A stretch of DNA of 64,000 nucleotides, from contig JBQTGY010000045.1 of the NCBI GenBank assembly GCA_052390415.1, positions 1 to 64,000 of the forward strand, in the 5' to 3' direction. The translations under genes and the position numbers were made by a program. Below the pieces are notes generated by a model. It had not been told where the DNA came from and did not search any database. It worked only from the letters and a program-made list of their open reading frames with translations. The stretch's first letter is position 1. Each line of letters begins with the position of its first letter. Below, in pieces: positions 50,096 to 59,443 of the stretch. Origin of the DNA: JANNWF01 sp052390415 (GTDB taxonomy: Bacteria; Pseudomonadota; Gammaproteobacteria; Xanthomonadales; Xanthomonadaceae).

Positions 50096-52069
50096 TCACG
50101 GACTCGTCCTGCCCATCTGCTTGCCGATGTGTTTCTCAAGGAAGCCAAGCGCCCGCTCATAGTAAGCAAGCCGATTGGCGGCGCGGTAAAAGCCGTGGGC
50201 TTCGTCTTCCACCACCATCCATTCGTATGACTTGTCGGACTTCTTGAGCGCATGACGCATCGCCTCTGCGTGCGCCAGTGGTGCTCGCACATCGGCACCG
50301 CCATGCACCAAGAGCACTGGCGCTTGCAGGTGCTCTACCTGGGCCGCAGGTGACTGTGCGGCCAGCGCCTTCGCATCGTCGCCCACAGCTTCATCCAGAT
50401 AGCGCCGGCCGAATTCGCTGCGGCGAATGTCACCCCGACTGAACATCAGATCGAGGTCATACACGCCGGCGTAACCGATGGCGCAGCGGAACAGATCCGG
50501 CGCCCGAATCGCGCTCATCAGTGCCGAGTAAGCACCGAAACTGGCACCCATCAGACACACGCGCTTGGCATCGGCAAAGCCGTTGTCGATCGCCCAGCGG
50601 GTGGCGTCGACGATGTCATCCTGGATGCTGCCGCCCCATTGTTTGTAGCCCAGGCGCTGGAACGATTCGCCGCGTCCGCCCGAACCACGGAAGTTGACCT
50701 TCAGCACCGCGTAACCGCGGGTGGCAAGCATCTGTACGTCGGGGTCATATTCCCAACGGTCGTCGATTCCGAACGGGCCGCCGTGCGGCATCACGACCAG
50801 CGGCAGAGCTTTGGCCGCACCGCTCGCAGGCAGGGTGAGGAAGCCGTGCAGGCGCAAGCCATCACGCGCATTGAAAGCGAAAGGCTGGGTCGCCCCGAGC
50901 GTGTTCGGATCAAGCTCAGGTTTGCGGGCGAACAACAAGCGAGCGCGTTGCGTCTTGCGATCAAACAAATACAGGCGACCGGCATCACGGTCGCTGCTGG
51001 CTTCGACCAGCACCCGTTGGCCGTCTTCGCTGAAGCCGAGGAATCGCACGCTCGCCGGAGCGAGCTGCTGTTGCAAGGCCAGATACAGTTGCGCGTCATC
51101 GCTGCTGCTATCGAACAATTCGAGGCGCGGTAGTGGCGCCTCAAACCACACGCCCAACGGCTGCCCACGTCGCGAGGACGGCATCAACCAATTCGATTCG
51201 AATTGCGCGTCGCAAGCCAAACGCTCACGCTGCAGGTTGGCGACGTGTACCCGGTAGATGCAGGCCGGCTCGCCCGCTTCGCTGATGGCGGCGTGGAATG
51301 CCATGTTGCCCGCCTCGAAGCCAAATGCCTGCACCGACCCCAGCCCTGACTGACCCATGTCCAGCAGCGACCACTCGCCATCCGCTGCGCGCCGATAGGT
51401 GATCGGCAGGTTCTGCTCATTCCATCCGGAGGCAAAGCGCACGTCGCCAGCCAGATCGGTAGTGATCCACGCGCGCGCCAGGGGCGCTTTGGTAATTTCA
51501 GTCCGCGCACCGGAATAGGCGTTGACCCGATGCACGGTCGGCTTGCTCTCGCCATCGGTCGCAGCGCCCATGTTGTACTCGCCGATCAGCAGTTCTTCGG
51601 CGTTGGCATGCAGGGTGTTGATCACGAAGCCGTGGCTGTAATCCCCCTCGCGACCCCGATTGCGCTTCGACTGACCGGCGCGGTAACCGAACAGGTAGGT
51701 GCGCTTGCTGCCATCCAGCGACACCGCAAACAGCTCGCCTTTCCTTTGCGGCCGACCTAGCGAGCCGGTCGCCGTGCCGTTACTCACTACCAGCCGTTCC
51801 GAATTCACCCACGTGAATGCAAGCACGTGCTCGTTGTCCGGGAAGGCCAGTTCGCTGACGACGTCGAGGCTGTCGGCATCGACGATGAGCAAGGTGCTGC
51901 GCCGTTCATCGGGCCGCGCGATGGCGACATGTCGGCCATCCGGTGACAGACTGACGATGCCGAACGTTGGCGCTGCTGCCAGTTGCTCAAGCGTCGGCGC
52001 GGCGTGGCTGATCGCTGGCAACATCAGGCACAGAAATACACGGATCGCGATGTAAGTGGGCTTCATCAT
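50096..52069 (-). CDS. S9 family prolyl oligopeptidase/acylaminoacyl-peptidase, exported
   Basis: A 657-residue peptidase with signal peptide (MMKPTYIAIRVFLCLMLPAISHA). N-terminal beta-propeller (for example GIVSLSPDGRHVAIARPDE), then an alpha/beta-hydrolase domain: VMPHGGPFGIDDRWEYDP, the nucleophile in GASFGAYSALMSAI (Ser about 510), the Asp in VHGGADVRAP and the His in DEAHGFYR. The catalytic triad is intact. It would cleave short peptides in the periplasm. The start is one of two adjacent ATG codons (52069/52066). Converges with the response regulator. Confidence 0.91.
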   Translation of the reverse strand: MMKPTYIAIRVFLCLMLPAISHAAPTLEQLAAAPTFGIVSLSPDGRHVAIARPDERRSTLLIVDADSLDVVSELAFPDNEHVLAFTWVNSERLVVSNGTATGSLGRPQRKGELFAVSLDGSKRTYLFGYRAGQSKRNRGREGDYSHGFVINTLHANAEELLIGEYNMGAATDGESKPTVHRVNAYSGARTEITKAPLARAWITTDLAGDVRFASGWNEQNLPITYRRAADGEWSLLDMGQSGLGSVQAFGFEAGNMAFHAAISEAGEPACIYRVHVANLQRERLACDAQFESNWLMPSSRRGQPLGVWFEAPLPRLELFDSSSDDAQLYLALQQQLAPASVRFLGFSEDGQRVLVEASSDRDAGRLYLFDRKTQRARLLFARKPELDPNTLGATQPFAFNARDGLRLHGFLTLPASGAAKALPLVVMPHGGPFGIDDRWEYDPDVQMLATRGYAVLKVNFRGSGGRGESFQRLGYKQWGGSIQDDIVDATRWAIDNGFADAKRVCLMGASFGAYSALMSAIRAPDLFRCAIGYAGVYDLDLMFSRGDIRRSEFGRRYLDEAVGDDAKALAAQSPAAQVEHLQAPVLLVHGGADVRAPLAHAEAMRHALKKSDKSYEWMVVEDEAHGFYRAANRLAYYERALGFLEKHIGKQMGRTSP

Positions 52070-52393
52070 TGGCCAGGCAGTTCCGAAACGGGTGAAGACA
52101 AAAAGTGCGCAAGGGTAGTTCAATTCGGCGTACTTGCCGAAGCTCGGGTTCCAGCATGGCGGCGACCTGCGGCCCACTGCCTTGCATCGCTCGGTGCCAC
52201 AGGTTGGCCTGAGTTCCTGCCACCGCTGCCGCACCCATGTGGGCTGAGTGCCGCAGGACCTTTCGCGCTGGGCATGCCAACATCCATGCTGACGGTATGC
52301 TGCCTCGGCCTGCGCCGGCTCATGCTGACGGCCGGGCTGGATTAGCCGCCGTCACGCGTACAGCGAGTTCATCCTCTCGACTGGAGTCCACCC

Positions 52394-52873
52394 ATGAAGA
52401 ATTTGCTTTCGACTGCCACCGCCAGCGTGTTTGCGCTGCTGCTGGCCACCGCCGCTTGCGCCGAAACACCTGCAGCTGCGCCGCCTGCCACCTTCGATGC
52501 CGAATTGGCCGCGGCCGTCGGTGCCGACGAACATGGCATGCGCGGCTACGTGCTGGTGATATTGAAAAGCGGCCCGAAGCCGATGCCCAAAGGCGAAGCA
52601 CGAGACGCCATGTTCAAGGGCCACTTCGCCAACATGAATCGCTTGGCGGCTGAGAAAAAGCTGGCCTTGGCGGGTCCGTTGGATGGCGTGGATGGCTGGC
52701 GTGGCCTGTTTATTCTTGCGGTCACCGACATTGGCGAGGCCGAGAAACTGGTGGCGACCGACCCAGTCATCGCCAGCGGTGAGATGGTCGCCGAGTACCA
52801 CAAGTATTACGGCTCGGCGGCGCTGATGTTGGTCAACGAGGGTCATGCAAAGGTGGCGCGCAAGGCGATGTAA
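52394..52873 (+). CDS. Exported YciI-like protein
   Basis: A 159-residue protein with a signal peptide (MKNLLSTATASVFALLLATAACAE) and a YciI/DGPF-type ferredoxin-like fold: YVLVILKSGPKPMPKGEARDAMFKGHFANMNRLAAEKKLALAGPL, then FILAVTDIGEAEKLVATDPVIASGEM. The family's conserved His-Asp pair appears as FKGHF and ATDP. Function unknown; usually cytoplasmic, so the signal is notable. GGAG upstream of ATG 52394. Confidence 0.8.
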   Translation: MKNLLSTATASVFALLLATAACAETPAAAPPATFDAELAAAVGADEHGMRGYVLVILKSGPKPMPKGEARDAMFKGHFANMNRLAAEKKLALAGPLDGVDGWRGLFILAVTDIGEAEKLVATDPVIASGEMVAEYHKYYGSAALMLVNEGHAKVARKAM

Positions 52874-53026
52874 TTTCGGGTTGGTCGGACAAATAATTGG
52901 GGCAAGAGCAGCCGAGCTTGCTCGGCTGCTTTCGCAGCGTCCTGCGCCCGCATTTTCGACACAATATTTTGCAAAGCCTCCAGCGCGCGCGCAGAATCGC
53001 GACAGGTCGATGACAGGAGTGCCGCC

Positions 53027-54823
53027 ATGCGTCGAACCTTAAATCGCTGGCTGCTGCTGGCGACTCTGCTGATCGCGATGGTTCCTGCGCTCGCCGTCGA
53101 GCCCTTCATCGCCCCGCCGCAAACCACCGGCAGCATCACGGTGCAACTGCACGCGACCAGCGCAGTGACCGCCAACGTGCCAGTCATCGCGAGCTTTGGA
53201 GTGCCGTTTCCGCGTGGTTCGATCACCCCGGCCGGTCTTGCCCAACTGCGGGTGCGCGATGGCGGCAGCGAGATTGCCGCCTACGTCGAAGCCCTGACAC
53301 CGTGGCGCCACCGCAGCAATCCGAACATCGATGGGCAATCCTTGCGAGTGGTGCTGGTCCAGGTCGAGATCAGCTTTGCCAATCCTTCCCAAGCCAAGAC
53401 CATCACGGTCGAATTCGGCGGCCCGGCACGCACGCTCAACCGACCGCAGCGAGCGACCCGCGCGAGCACGTGGGCGGCCGTCACCAGCGGCAGTTTTGTG
53501 GCCGCCGACAACGTTTTCGAGCCGATGGTCTACGCGACCTTGCCACCGAGCTGGCTGTCGCGCGGCGTGCTGCGGCACACCCGGAGCCTGCCGTTTGACG
53601 CCAGCAACAGCGCCGCCCGCGATGACCCCATGGCGATGGATGCGATCACCACCTGGCCGGGCACCCAGGAAGCCGAGCGCGCACTGAAGAACAACTTCTA
53701 CACGGTCATCAACGAAGACGATCCGGCCGTGCTGGTGGCCAATCAGTGCCCCTACAAGACCGGCTTCGAGCCGTGGCTGTACGATCGCGCCGCCACCATG
53801 TTCACCCTGTATCTGCGCAGCGGTTCGCTGAAGGCGCTGCGTGAAGCGGTGCGACATTCCGAGTTTTATCGCGCGCGGCTGAACGCCAATGGCGGTTTTT
53901 CACTCAATCCCGGCGACAACAAGTACTCGTTCAACGAGTCACTCGCCTACAGTTATTGGCTGACCGGCGACGAAACGTTTCGCGCGCAGATCACCACCAC
54001 TGCCACCGCGCACGATGGCAGCCCGCACGCTTGGACGGCGGCGCTCGGCTTCTGGACCGAGCGCATGGTCGCTTTCAAATTGATGGCGCATGTCATCGAT
54101 TACGAAGTGAACGGCACGGTCGCTCGCCGCAACAGCGTCAACGCCATCGTCGCCGCACTGGCGGCGCATCAGGATGGTGTGCCCGCTGGCATACCGGTGC
54201 AACGCATCGACGGCGGCTGGTATCACACCGGCGACCAGCACGGCGATTGGGACGGTGCCGCGTATGGCGCGTCGACATGGATGACTGCGCTGCTCACCGA
54301 TGCGCTCAGGCGCGCCTATGTCAGCGCCGAGGACGCGCCCAGCGCGCAAATGATTCGCCGCTCCGGTGGTTTCCTGCGCACCGCCTTGCGTACCGAGGCC
54401 AGTCAATACGGCGGCAATACGCGCGCGCCGCGCTACGTGATCGAGCACGACGGCACCGACTTCGCGGTGGAGGATCCGATCCATGATGAAGAACATTCGC
54501 TGGATGTCGCCGCCAGTCTGGCCTGGGCCGACTATTTCGGTGCCCTGCTCAATCAACGCGATAGCGCTTTGGCGGCTGAAATTGTCGCGGTCTACGCCAG
54601 TTACGACGCCGGCGTGAACTTCTGGATTCGCCCCATGGGTCCGGCCTCCGGCCTCGCCGCGTTCCGGGTCAATCCGTGGCGCAAGTGGGGCTGGGAACAC
54701 CGCACCAGCGATGGCCTGTCGTGGGCATTGGCGGGAATCGTGGGCGGCGGTGAGAACCAGATATTTGCGGACGGATTTGAAGCGGCGGTGCTGGCTCGTG
54801 AATCCGTACACGTCTCGCAATGA
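53027..54823 (+). CDS. Secreted protein, six-hairpin-like, with IFADGFE C-terminal tail
   Basis: A 598-residue exported protein (MRRTLNRWLLLATLLIAMVP to ALAVE). The N-terminal 150 residues are beta-rich (TTGSITVQLHATSAVTANVPV); the middle is a helical array (AATMFTLYLRSGSLKALREAVRHSEFYRARL, YSFNESLAYSYWLTGDE, WTAALGFWTERMVAFKLMAHVIDYE), like the alpha/alpha toroids of glycoside hydrolases and lyases, but catalytic residues are not recognised. The end IFADGFEA is a short tail that recurs on secreted proteins of this bacterial group. AGGAG 8 bases before ATG 53027. Confidence 0.75.
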   Translation: MRRTLNRWLLLATLLIAMVPALAVEPFIAPPQTTGSITVQLHATSAVTANVPVIASFGVPFPRGSITPAGLAQLRVRDGGSEIAAYVEALTPWRHRSNPNIDGQSLRVVLVQVEISFANPSQAKTITVEFGGPARTLNRPQRATRASTWAAVTSGSFVAADNVFEPMVYATLPPSWLSRGVLRHTRSLPFDASNSAARDDPMAMDAITTWPGTQEAERALKNNFYTVINEDDPAVLVANQCPYKTGFEPWLYDRAATMFTLYLRSGSLKALREAVRHSEFYRARLNANGGFSLNPGDNKYSFNESLAYSYWLTGDETFRAQITTTATAHDGSPHAWTAALGFWTERMVAFKLMAHVIDYEVNGTVARRNSVNAIVAALAAHQDGVPAGIPVQRIDGGWYHTGDQHGDWDGAAYGASTWMTALLTDALRRAYVSAEDAPSAQMIRRSGGFLRTALRTEASQYGGNTRAPRYVIEHDGTDFAVEDPIHDEEHSLDVAASLAWADYFGALLNQRDSALAAEIVAVYASYDAGVNFWIRPMGPASGLAAFRVNPWRKWGWEHRTSDGLSWALAGIVGGGENQIFADGFEAAVLARESVHVSQ

Positions 54824-54828
54824 CGCGT

Positions 54829-54930
54829 CGGAGGGCGCCGCTCCTGCGGCGCTGCTTTGTGGGCCTTGCCGGAGGGTGAAAAGCAGCCGCGCTGGAGCGC
54901 GGCCCTGCGTTCGCAGCGCCGCTTGCGGCT
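54829..54930. repeat. Dispersed GC-rich repeat, copy 3
   Basis: CGGAGGGCGCCGCTCCTGCG, then AGCAGCCGCGCTGGAGCGCG and GGCCCTGCG: the two motifs of copies 1 and 2 in the reverse order. It lies directly behind the secreted-protein gene and may act as its terminator hairpin. Confidence 0.58.
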
Positions 54931-54953
54931 AGACGCTCGCCGTCCAGGATTGC

Positions 54954-55376
54954 CTAGACAAACGCGATCCAGGCACGAATCAGTCGGGCAAACGCTGCCT
55001 GCCTGGACAGCAGGTCGGCCATGTCCTTGAACACCAGCATGGCGCGATCCTTGGCCAGCCAACGCAGCATGCCTTCGGGATCATCAATGCCGAGTTCGGT
55101 CGGTGTATTCCTGACCTTCGCGCCCAAGTGCAGGATCACGCCCACTCCCGCCTTCTCACGCAGATTGATGGTGGCGAAATACTCGCCGGTGCGAAAACTC
55201 GGTGCCTTCCATTTGATGCCTTCGCCGATGGTGGGCGCGGCGCTCAGAATGGTTTGCCGAATGACCTCGATTTCGGCCTTGCTCGGCAACTCACAAGCAC
55301 GCATGAAGGCATCGACAGCGGCAGTGGTATCGGCAGCACTCGCGTGTGCTGCCGGTTTGGGTTGCATGGTCGTCAC
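54954..55376 (-). CDS. DUF1801 (YdhG-like) protein
   Basis: A 140-residue protein with the DUF1801 pattern: MRACELPSKAEIEVIRQTILSAAPTIGEGIKWKAPSFRTGEYFATINL, then GVGVILHLGAKVRNTPTELGI and MADLLSRQAAFARLIRAWI. Function unknown; some relatives bind iron or heme-like ligands. Start GTG 55376 with AAGGGG 7 bases upstream, 3 bases after the stop of the fusion oxidoreductase, so the two form an operon. Confidence 0.85.
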   Translation of the reverse strand: MTTMQPKPAAHASAADTTAAVDAFMRACELPSKAEIEVIRQTILSAAPTIGEGIKWKAPSFRTGEYFATINLREKAGVGVILHLGAKVRNTPTELGIDDPEGMLRWLAKDRAMLVFKDMADLLSRQAAFARLIRAWIAFV

Positions 55377-55379
55377 CCG

Positions 55380-57599
55380 TTAGCCCCTTCGCCACGCAAA
55401 GAACTTTGCCGCCATCCGCAACGCGAACTGCGGTGCATGCGCCTTCTTCCAGACCCCAGCCGCGTACTTGTTGGCCTCCGACATGGTCGGGTAGACGTGG
55501 ATGGTGCCGAGCAGCTTGTTGAGGCCGAGCTTGTACTTCATCGCCAGCACAAACTCCGGCAACAGTTCGCCCGCATGCGCGCCGACGATGCTGGCGCCGA
55601 TGATGCGGTCCGTGCCGGGTGTGGTCAGCACCTTGACGAAGCCGTGATCGCTGCTGTCGGCGATGGCGCGGTCGAGATCGTCGATCCCGTAACGGGTGAC
55701 TTCGAAGGCGATGTTCTGTTCGGTGGCTTCATTCTCCGACAGGCCGACGCGGGCAACTTCGGGCTCGGTGAAGGTCACCCACGGAATCACCCGGTAATCA
55801 ACGTTGTAGGTCCAGAACGGCGACAACAGACCGTTCACCGCCGCGTACCAGGCTTGATGCGCGGCCACGTGGGTGAACTGGAACGGGCCGGCGACATCAC
55901 CGCAGACATGGATGTTCGGGTAATTGGTACGCAGTTGGGCGTCGTGTTCAATCGTGCCGCGTTGGCTGATCTCGACACCCAAGGTGTCCAGACCAAAGCC
56001 TTCGGTATTGGGCTTGCGACCCAAGGCCAACAACAGGCGATCAAACGGCAATCGCACTTCCTGTTCGCCGTGCTTGCAGATCAGCACTCCGCCACCATCG
56101 GCCCCGCGTTCAACGCCCAGCGCGGTATGACTCAAGGCCAGCACGATGCCTTCTTTCGCGAACTGTTCGGCAACATGGGTGGCCGCATCGGCGTCCTCGC
56201 GCGGCAGCAGACGCGAGGCGCGATTGACCACGGTGACCTGACTGCCCATGCGCGCAAAACACTGCGCCAGCTCGCAACCGATCGGACCGCCGCCCAGCAC
56301 CAGCAAACGTGCCGGCAACATCCGCAGATTCCACACCGTGTCCGAGGTCAGATAGTCGACCTGATCGAGGCCCGGAATCGGCGGCACCAACGGTCGGGCG
56401 CCGGTCGCAATCACCAGACAACGCGCGGAGATTCGTTTGCCATTGACCTCCACTTCCCATGGCGATACCAGCTTGGCCTCGCCTTCGATCACCTCCACAC
56501 CCAGCCCGCTGTAGCGCTCGATGGAGTCGTGTGGCTCGACCTTGCTGATCACCTGTTGCACGCGTTGCATGGCTTCGGCAAAGTCAAAATCGACCTGCAT
56601 TGATCGCACGCCATAACGCTGGCTGTCGCGCGCTTCCGCCAACAGCCGCGCGGTTCGGATCAGCGCCTTCGATGGCACGCAGCCAGTGTTCAGGCAATCA
56701 CCACCCATCTTGTGTTTCTCGATCAAGGCGACCTTGGCCTTGACCGCCGCGCCGATGTAGCTGGTGACCAGACCCGCCGAACCGGCGCCAATCGCGATCA
56801 GGTTGTAGTCGAATTTCTTTGGCTTGGCATAACCCTTGTAGATGCGCCGCGCGGCCAACATCCGGGTAAAAGCGCGCATCACCAGCGGCAACACACCGAT
56901 GGCAACAAACGCCGCGATCAGACCCGGCGAGAGCACGTCGCGCAAGGATTCGATTTGCGCCAGCTGGGTGCCTGCATACACGAAGGCAATCGTGCCGGGC
57001 AACATGCCAATCTGACTGACGCCATAAAACGTGGGCAAGCGCAGCGCGGTCAAACCCGACAACAGATTGACCAGAAAAAACGGGAACAAAGGCACCAGTC
57101 GCAAGGTGAACAAGTAAAACGCGCCGTCGCGTTCGACACCGGCGTCAAATGCTTTCAGGCGTTCGCCATAGCGTGCACGCAAGCTGTCGCGCAGCAGAAA
57201 CCGCGCGGTAAGAAATGCCAGCGACGCACCCATGCTGCTGGCAAAGGAAACAATCAGAGTGCCGATGACCACGCCAAACAGCGCACCGGCCGCCAGCGTC
57301 ATCACCGCGGCTCCGGGAATCGACAGCGCCGTGACCGCGACATACACCGCGAAGAATGCGCCGGCAGCGATCCAGATATTGGCGGCGACCCACGCGCTCA
57401 GTTCGTTCTGCTTGGACTTCAGGGCGGCAAGCGTGAGCTGGTCGGCAAGACCACTGCGGTAAAGCACCACCGCAATGATGATGAGCAAGAGCACGACGGC
57501 AATGCGACCCAGACGGCCGCGCACTGGCGAACCGCTCGCAGCGGGCGCCTCAGGTCGAGTTCGCGCAGGCGTCGATGGGTCTTGTGGTGGGGAATGCAT
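55380..57599 (-). CDS. VTT-domain/mercuric-reductase-like FAD oxidoreductase fusion
   Basis: A 739-residue protein. Residues about 28-260 form a TVP38/TMEM64 (DedA-like, VTT) membrane domain (LSIPGAAVMTLAAGALFG, FLTARFLLRDSLRARYG, RLVPLFPFFLVNLLSGLT, GTIAFVYAGTQLA). Residues about 275-739 are a class-I pyridine nucleotide-disulfide oxidoreductase: FAD motif IAIGAGSAGLVTS, redox pair GGDCLNTGCVPSKALI, NAD motif VLGGGPIGCEL, VCGDVAGPFQFTHVA and dimerisation GAHAGELL. The N-terminal MerA metal-binding domain and the C-terminal Cys pair of MerA are absent, so it is not a mercuric reductase. Presumably a membrane-tethered reductase; substrate unknown. Confidence 0.88.
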   Translation of the reverse strand: MHSPPQDPSTPARTRPEAPAASGSPVRGRLGRIAVVLLLIIIAVVLYRSGLADQLTLAALKSKQNELSAWVAANIWIAAGAFFAVYVAVTALSIPGAAVMTLAAGALFGVVIGTLIVSFASSMGASLAFLTARFLLRDSLRARYGERLKAFDAGVERDGAFYLFTLRLVPLFPFFLVNLLSGLTALRLPTFYGVSQIGMLPGTIAFVYAGTQLAQIESLRDVLSPGLIAAFVAIGVLPLVMRAFTRMLAARRIYKGYAKPKKFDYNLIAIGAGSAGLVTSYIGAAVKAKVALIEKHKMGGDCLNTGCVPSKALIRTARLLAEARDSQRYGVRSMQVDFDFAEAMQRVQQVISKVEPHDSIERYSGLGVEVIEGEAKLVSPWEVEVNGKRISARCLVIATGARPLVPPIPGLDQVDYLTSDTVWNLRMLPARLLVLGGGPIGCELAQCFARMGSQVTVVNRASRLLPREDADAATHVAEQFAKEGIVLALSHTALGVERGADGGGVLICKHGEQEVRLPFDRLLLALGRKPNTEGFGLDTLGVEISQRGTIEHDAQLRTNYPNIHVCGDVAGPFQFTHVAAHQAWYAAVNGLLSPFWTYNVDYRVIPWVTFTEPEVARVGLSENEATEQNIAFEVTRYGIDDLDRAIADSSDHGFVKVLTTPGTDRIIGASIVGAHAGELLPEFVLAMKYKLGLNKLLGTIHVYPTMSEANKYAAGVWKKAHAPQFALRMAAKFFAWRRG

Positions 57600-57755
57600 G
57601 TGGCGGTCCGAGGGCAGGATGTCTCAGGGGAGTGGCGCAGCAGGCCATTCGGTTCACTCAAGCGCGATGAAGAACAATCCTTCGCATGGGTGCCATGCCG
57701 CCAATGTCAGCCCAAGCCGTCTCGATCAACTACAGGACCAACGCCTGGGCGCCGC

Positions 57756-58166
57756 TCAGCCCCCGGATATCTTCGGCAACCCCGTCGTCAACAACCAGGA
57801 CTCCGACGCTTCGTCCCATCGCCAAAGCTGCCGATCAATGATGGTGCGTTCAATCTGGGTGTGGCGGTTGACCACCCGGATCTCGACGATCTGCGCCAAC
57901 TCGTCTTCGCCGACAGGTCCGCTGCTCTTGACGGTATAACCGGCAAATTGCACCTGGTCGTAGCGCGCTCGATCCACCGCGTTCAGCGGCGCCTTCTCCA
58001 GCGTCTTGGGGTCAATGAAGGTAAGTGCGCCGTCGATGTCACCCCAGCGGATGGCGCCGGCATACAGGTAAAGCGCCTCGGCTTGTTGACGCGCGTCAGG
58101 GGTGTTGGCGCATGCCACAAGAATCAGCAGCAGTGAGCAGAGGATCGATCGGAGTGGACGAGGCAT
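57756..58166 (-). CDS. Small lipoprotein
   Basis: A 136-residue lipoprotein (signal MPRPLRSILCSLLLILVAC, lipobox LVAC). The mature part (EALYLYAGAIRWGDIDGALTFIDPKTLEKAPLNAVDRARYDQVQFAGYTV, RVVNRHTQIERTIIDRQLWRWDEASESWLLT) resembles the NTF2-like fold of many periplasmic proteins in this group. Function unknown. ATG 58166 gives a clean lipoprotein start. 156 bases from the fusion oxidoreductase. Confidence 0.78.
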   Translation of the reverse strand: MPRPLRSILCSLLLILVACANTPDARQQAEALYLYAGAIRWGDIDGALTFIDPKTLEKAPLNAVDRARYDQVQFAGYTVKSSGPVGEDELAQIVEIRVVNRHTQIERTIIDRQLWRWDEASESWLLTTGLPKISGG

Positions 58167-58376
58167 GGTCGGGCCGCAGCAGAGGGACGAAGTCCGAGCA
58201 TAACCGCCAGCGCGTAAAGCTGCGTTGTGCTGCGGCGCCAATCCCGAGAAACCGTCATGCCCTGCGCGGGAATGACAGCTTTCATGCCGGCGTCCGAGGT
58301 CACCTCATCCGACGCTTGTGAAGACGATCTCGACATTGTCCAATGACCGCGCCCATTCACTCGCGAGGCCGCCGCC

Positions 58377-59234
58377 ATGTTCGAAAAGCTCTCCCGCAGT
58401 TGGCAGTTGGTGAAGGCCAGCGCATCAGTGCTCTCGCAGGACAAGGAATTGTTGGTATTTCCAGCGGTGTCGGCGATCTCGACCCTGCTGGTGGGTGCCT
58501 GTTTTGTGCTGCCGATGTTTGCCAGCGGCGGCTTCGACCAGCTGGATCGTGTCGCCAATGGCGAAGCAGGACTCCTTGTGTATTTGTGGGCGTTTGCCTT
58601 CTATCTGTCGCAGTACTTCGTGATCTTCTTCTTCAACGCGGCTCTGGTTGGCGCGGCGATGATCCGCCTGCAAGGCGGTGACCCCACGGTTGCCGATGGC
58701 TTTCGCATCGCGTTCGGCAAGGTCGGGCCGATTCTTGGCTACGCCGCGATTGCAGCGACTGTTGGCATGATCCTGCGCGCACTGCAGGAACGTGCCGGCT
58801 TCATCGGCACCTGGATCGTTGGTTTGCTGGGCGTGGCGTGGACGGTAGCAACCTTCATGGTGGTGCCAATTCTGGTCACGCAAGCGGTTGGGCCGATTGG
58901 CGCGGTCAAACAAAGCGCCAGCATGTTGAAGAAGACGTGGGGCGAGAACGTGATCGGCCAAGGCGGTATCGGGGTGGTGTTTGGTCTGCTTTTCTTCTTG
59001 CTCATCGGCCTCGGCATCGCGCTGTTCATCGCAGTTGCCATGAGCAAGAGCGTGGCGATGATGGCGGTGGTGGGCGTGAGTCTGGTTGTCGCAGTGATCC
59101 TGTTGGCGCTGGTGCAGACCGCCTTGGCGGGCATTTATTCGGCTGCTCTGTATCTGCATGCCAGCGGCGAATCGGCGGCTGTCGGCTTCGATCAGGGAAT
59201 GCTGCAGTCGGCGTTTGCAGCGAAATTGAAATAG
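58377..59234 (+). CDS. DUF6159-family integral membrane protein
   Basis: A 285-residue protein with about six membrane helices and the DUF6159 opening MFEKLSRSWQLVKASASVLSQ, followed by KELLVFPAVSAISTLLVG. Conserved loop VKQSASMLKKTWGENVIGQGGIG. Function of the family unknown. A hairpin with perfect 8-base arms follows the stop. Confidence 0.85.
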   Translation: MFEKLSRSWQLVKASASVLSQDKELLVFPAVSAISTLLVGACFVLPMFASGGFDQLDRVANGEAGLLVYLWAFAFYLSQYFVIFFFNAALVGAAMIRLQGGDPTVADGFRIAFGKVGPILGYAAIAATVGMILRALQERAGFIGTWIVGLLGVAWTVATFMVVPILVTQAVGPIGAVKQSASMLKKTWGENVIGQGGIGVVFGLLFFLLIGLGIALFIAVAMSKSVAMMAVVGVSLVVAVILLALVQTALAGIYSAALYLHASGESAAVGFDQGMLQSAFAAKLK

Positions 59235-59242
59235 TGCGGTAG

Positions 59243-59269
59243 GGCGCAATAACCGCAGGGCATTGCGCC
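59243..59269 (+). terminator. REP-like hairpin after DUF6159 gene
   Basis: GGCGCAAT (59243-59250) and ATTGCGCC (59262-59269) are perfect inverted repeats around an 11-base loop, 9 bases after the stop. The sequence is like REP-type palindromes dispersed in many proteobacterial genomes, and can also act as a terminator. Confidence 0.65.
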
Positions 59270-59443
59270 AAGGAAGTTGCGACCAAGGGCAAGGCGCGCC
59301 CAACCCTTGTCGGCTTCGGCCAAGCCCTCGCGTCACGACTCCGGTGTTGGCCATCGATTCGCCATCATTTTTGACCCCGCAACGGGCACACTGGGCAGCA
59401 GTTTGCTGGTCGGTCCAGCATTCATCGGATCAGGAGTTCCGCG

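Noticed and set aside
55128..58136. Two plus-strand open frames of about 480 codons each
   Set aside because: Both lie antisense to the VTT/oxidoreductase fusion and have the repetitive Arg/His/Gln composition of mirror frames.
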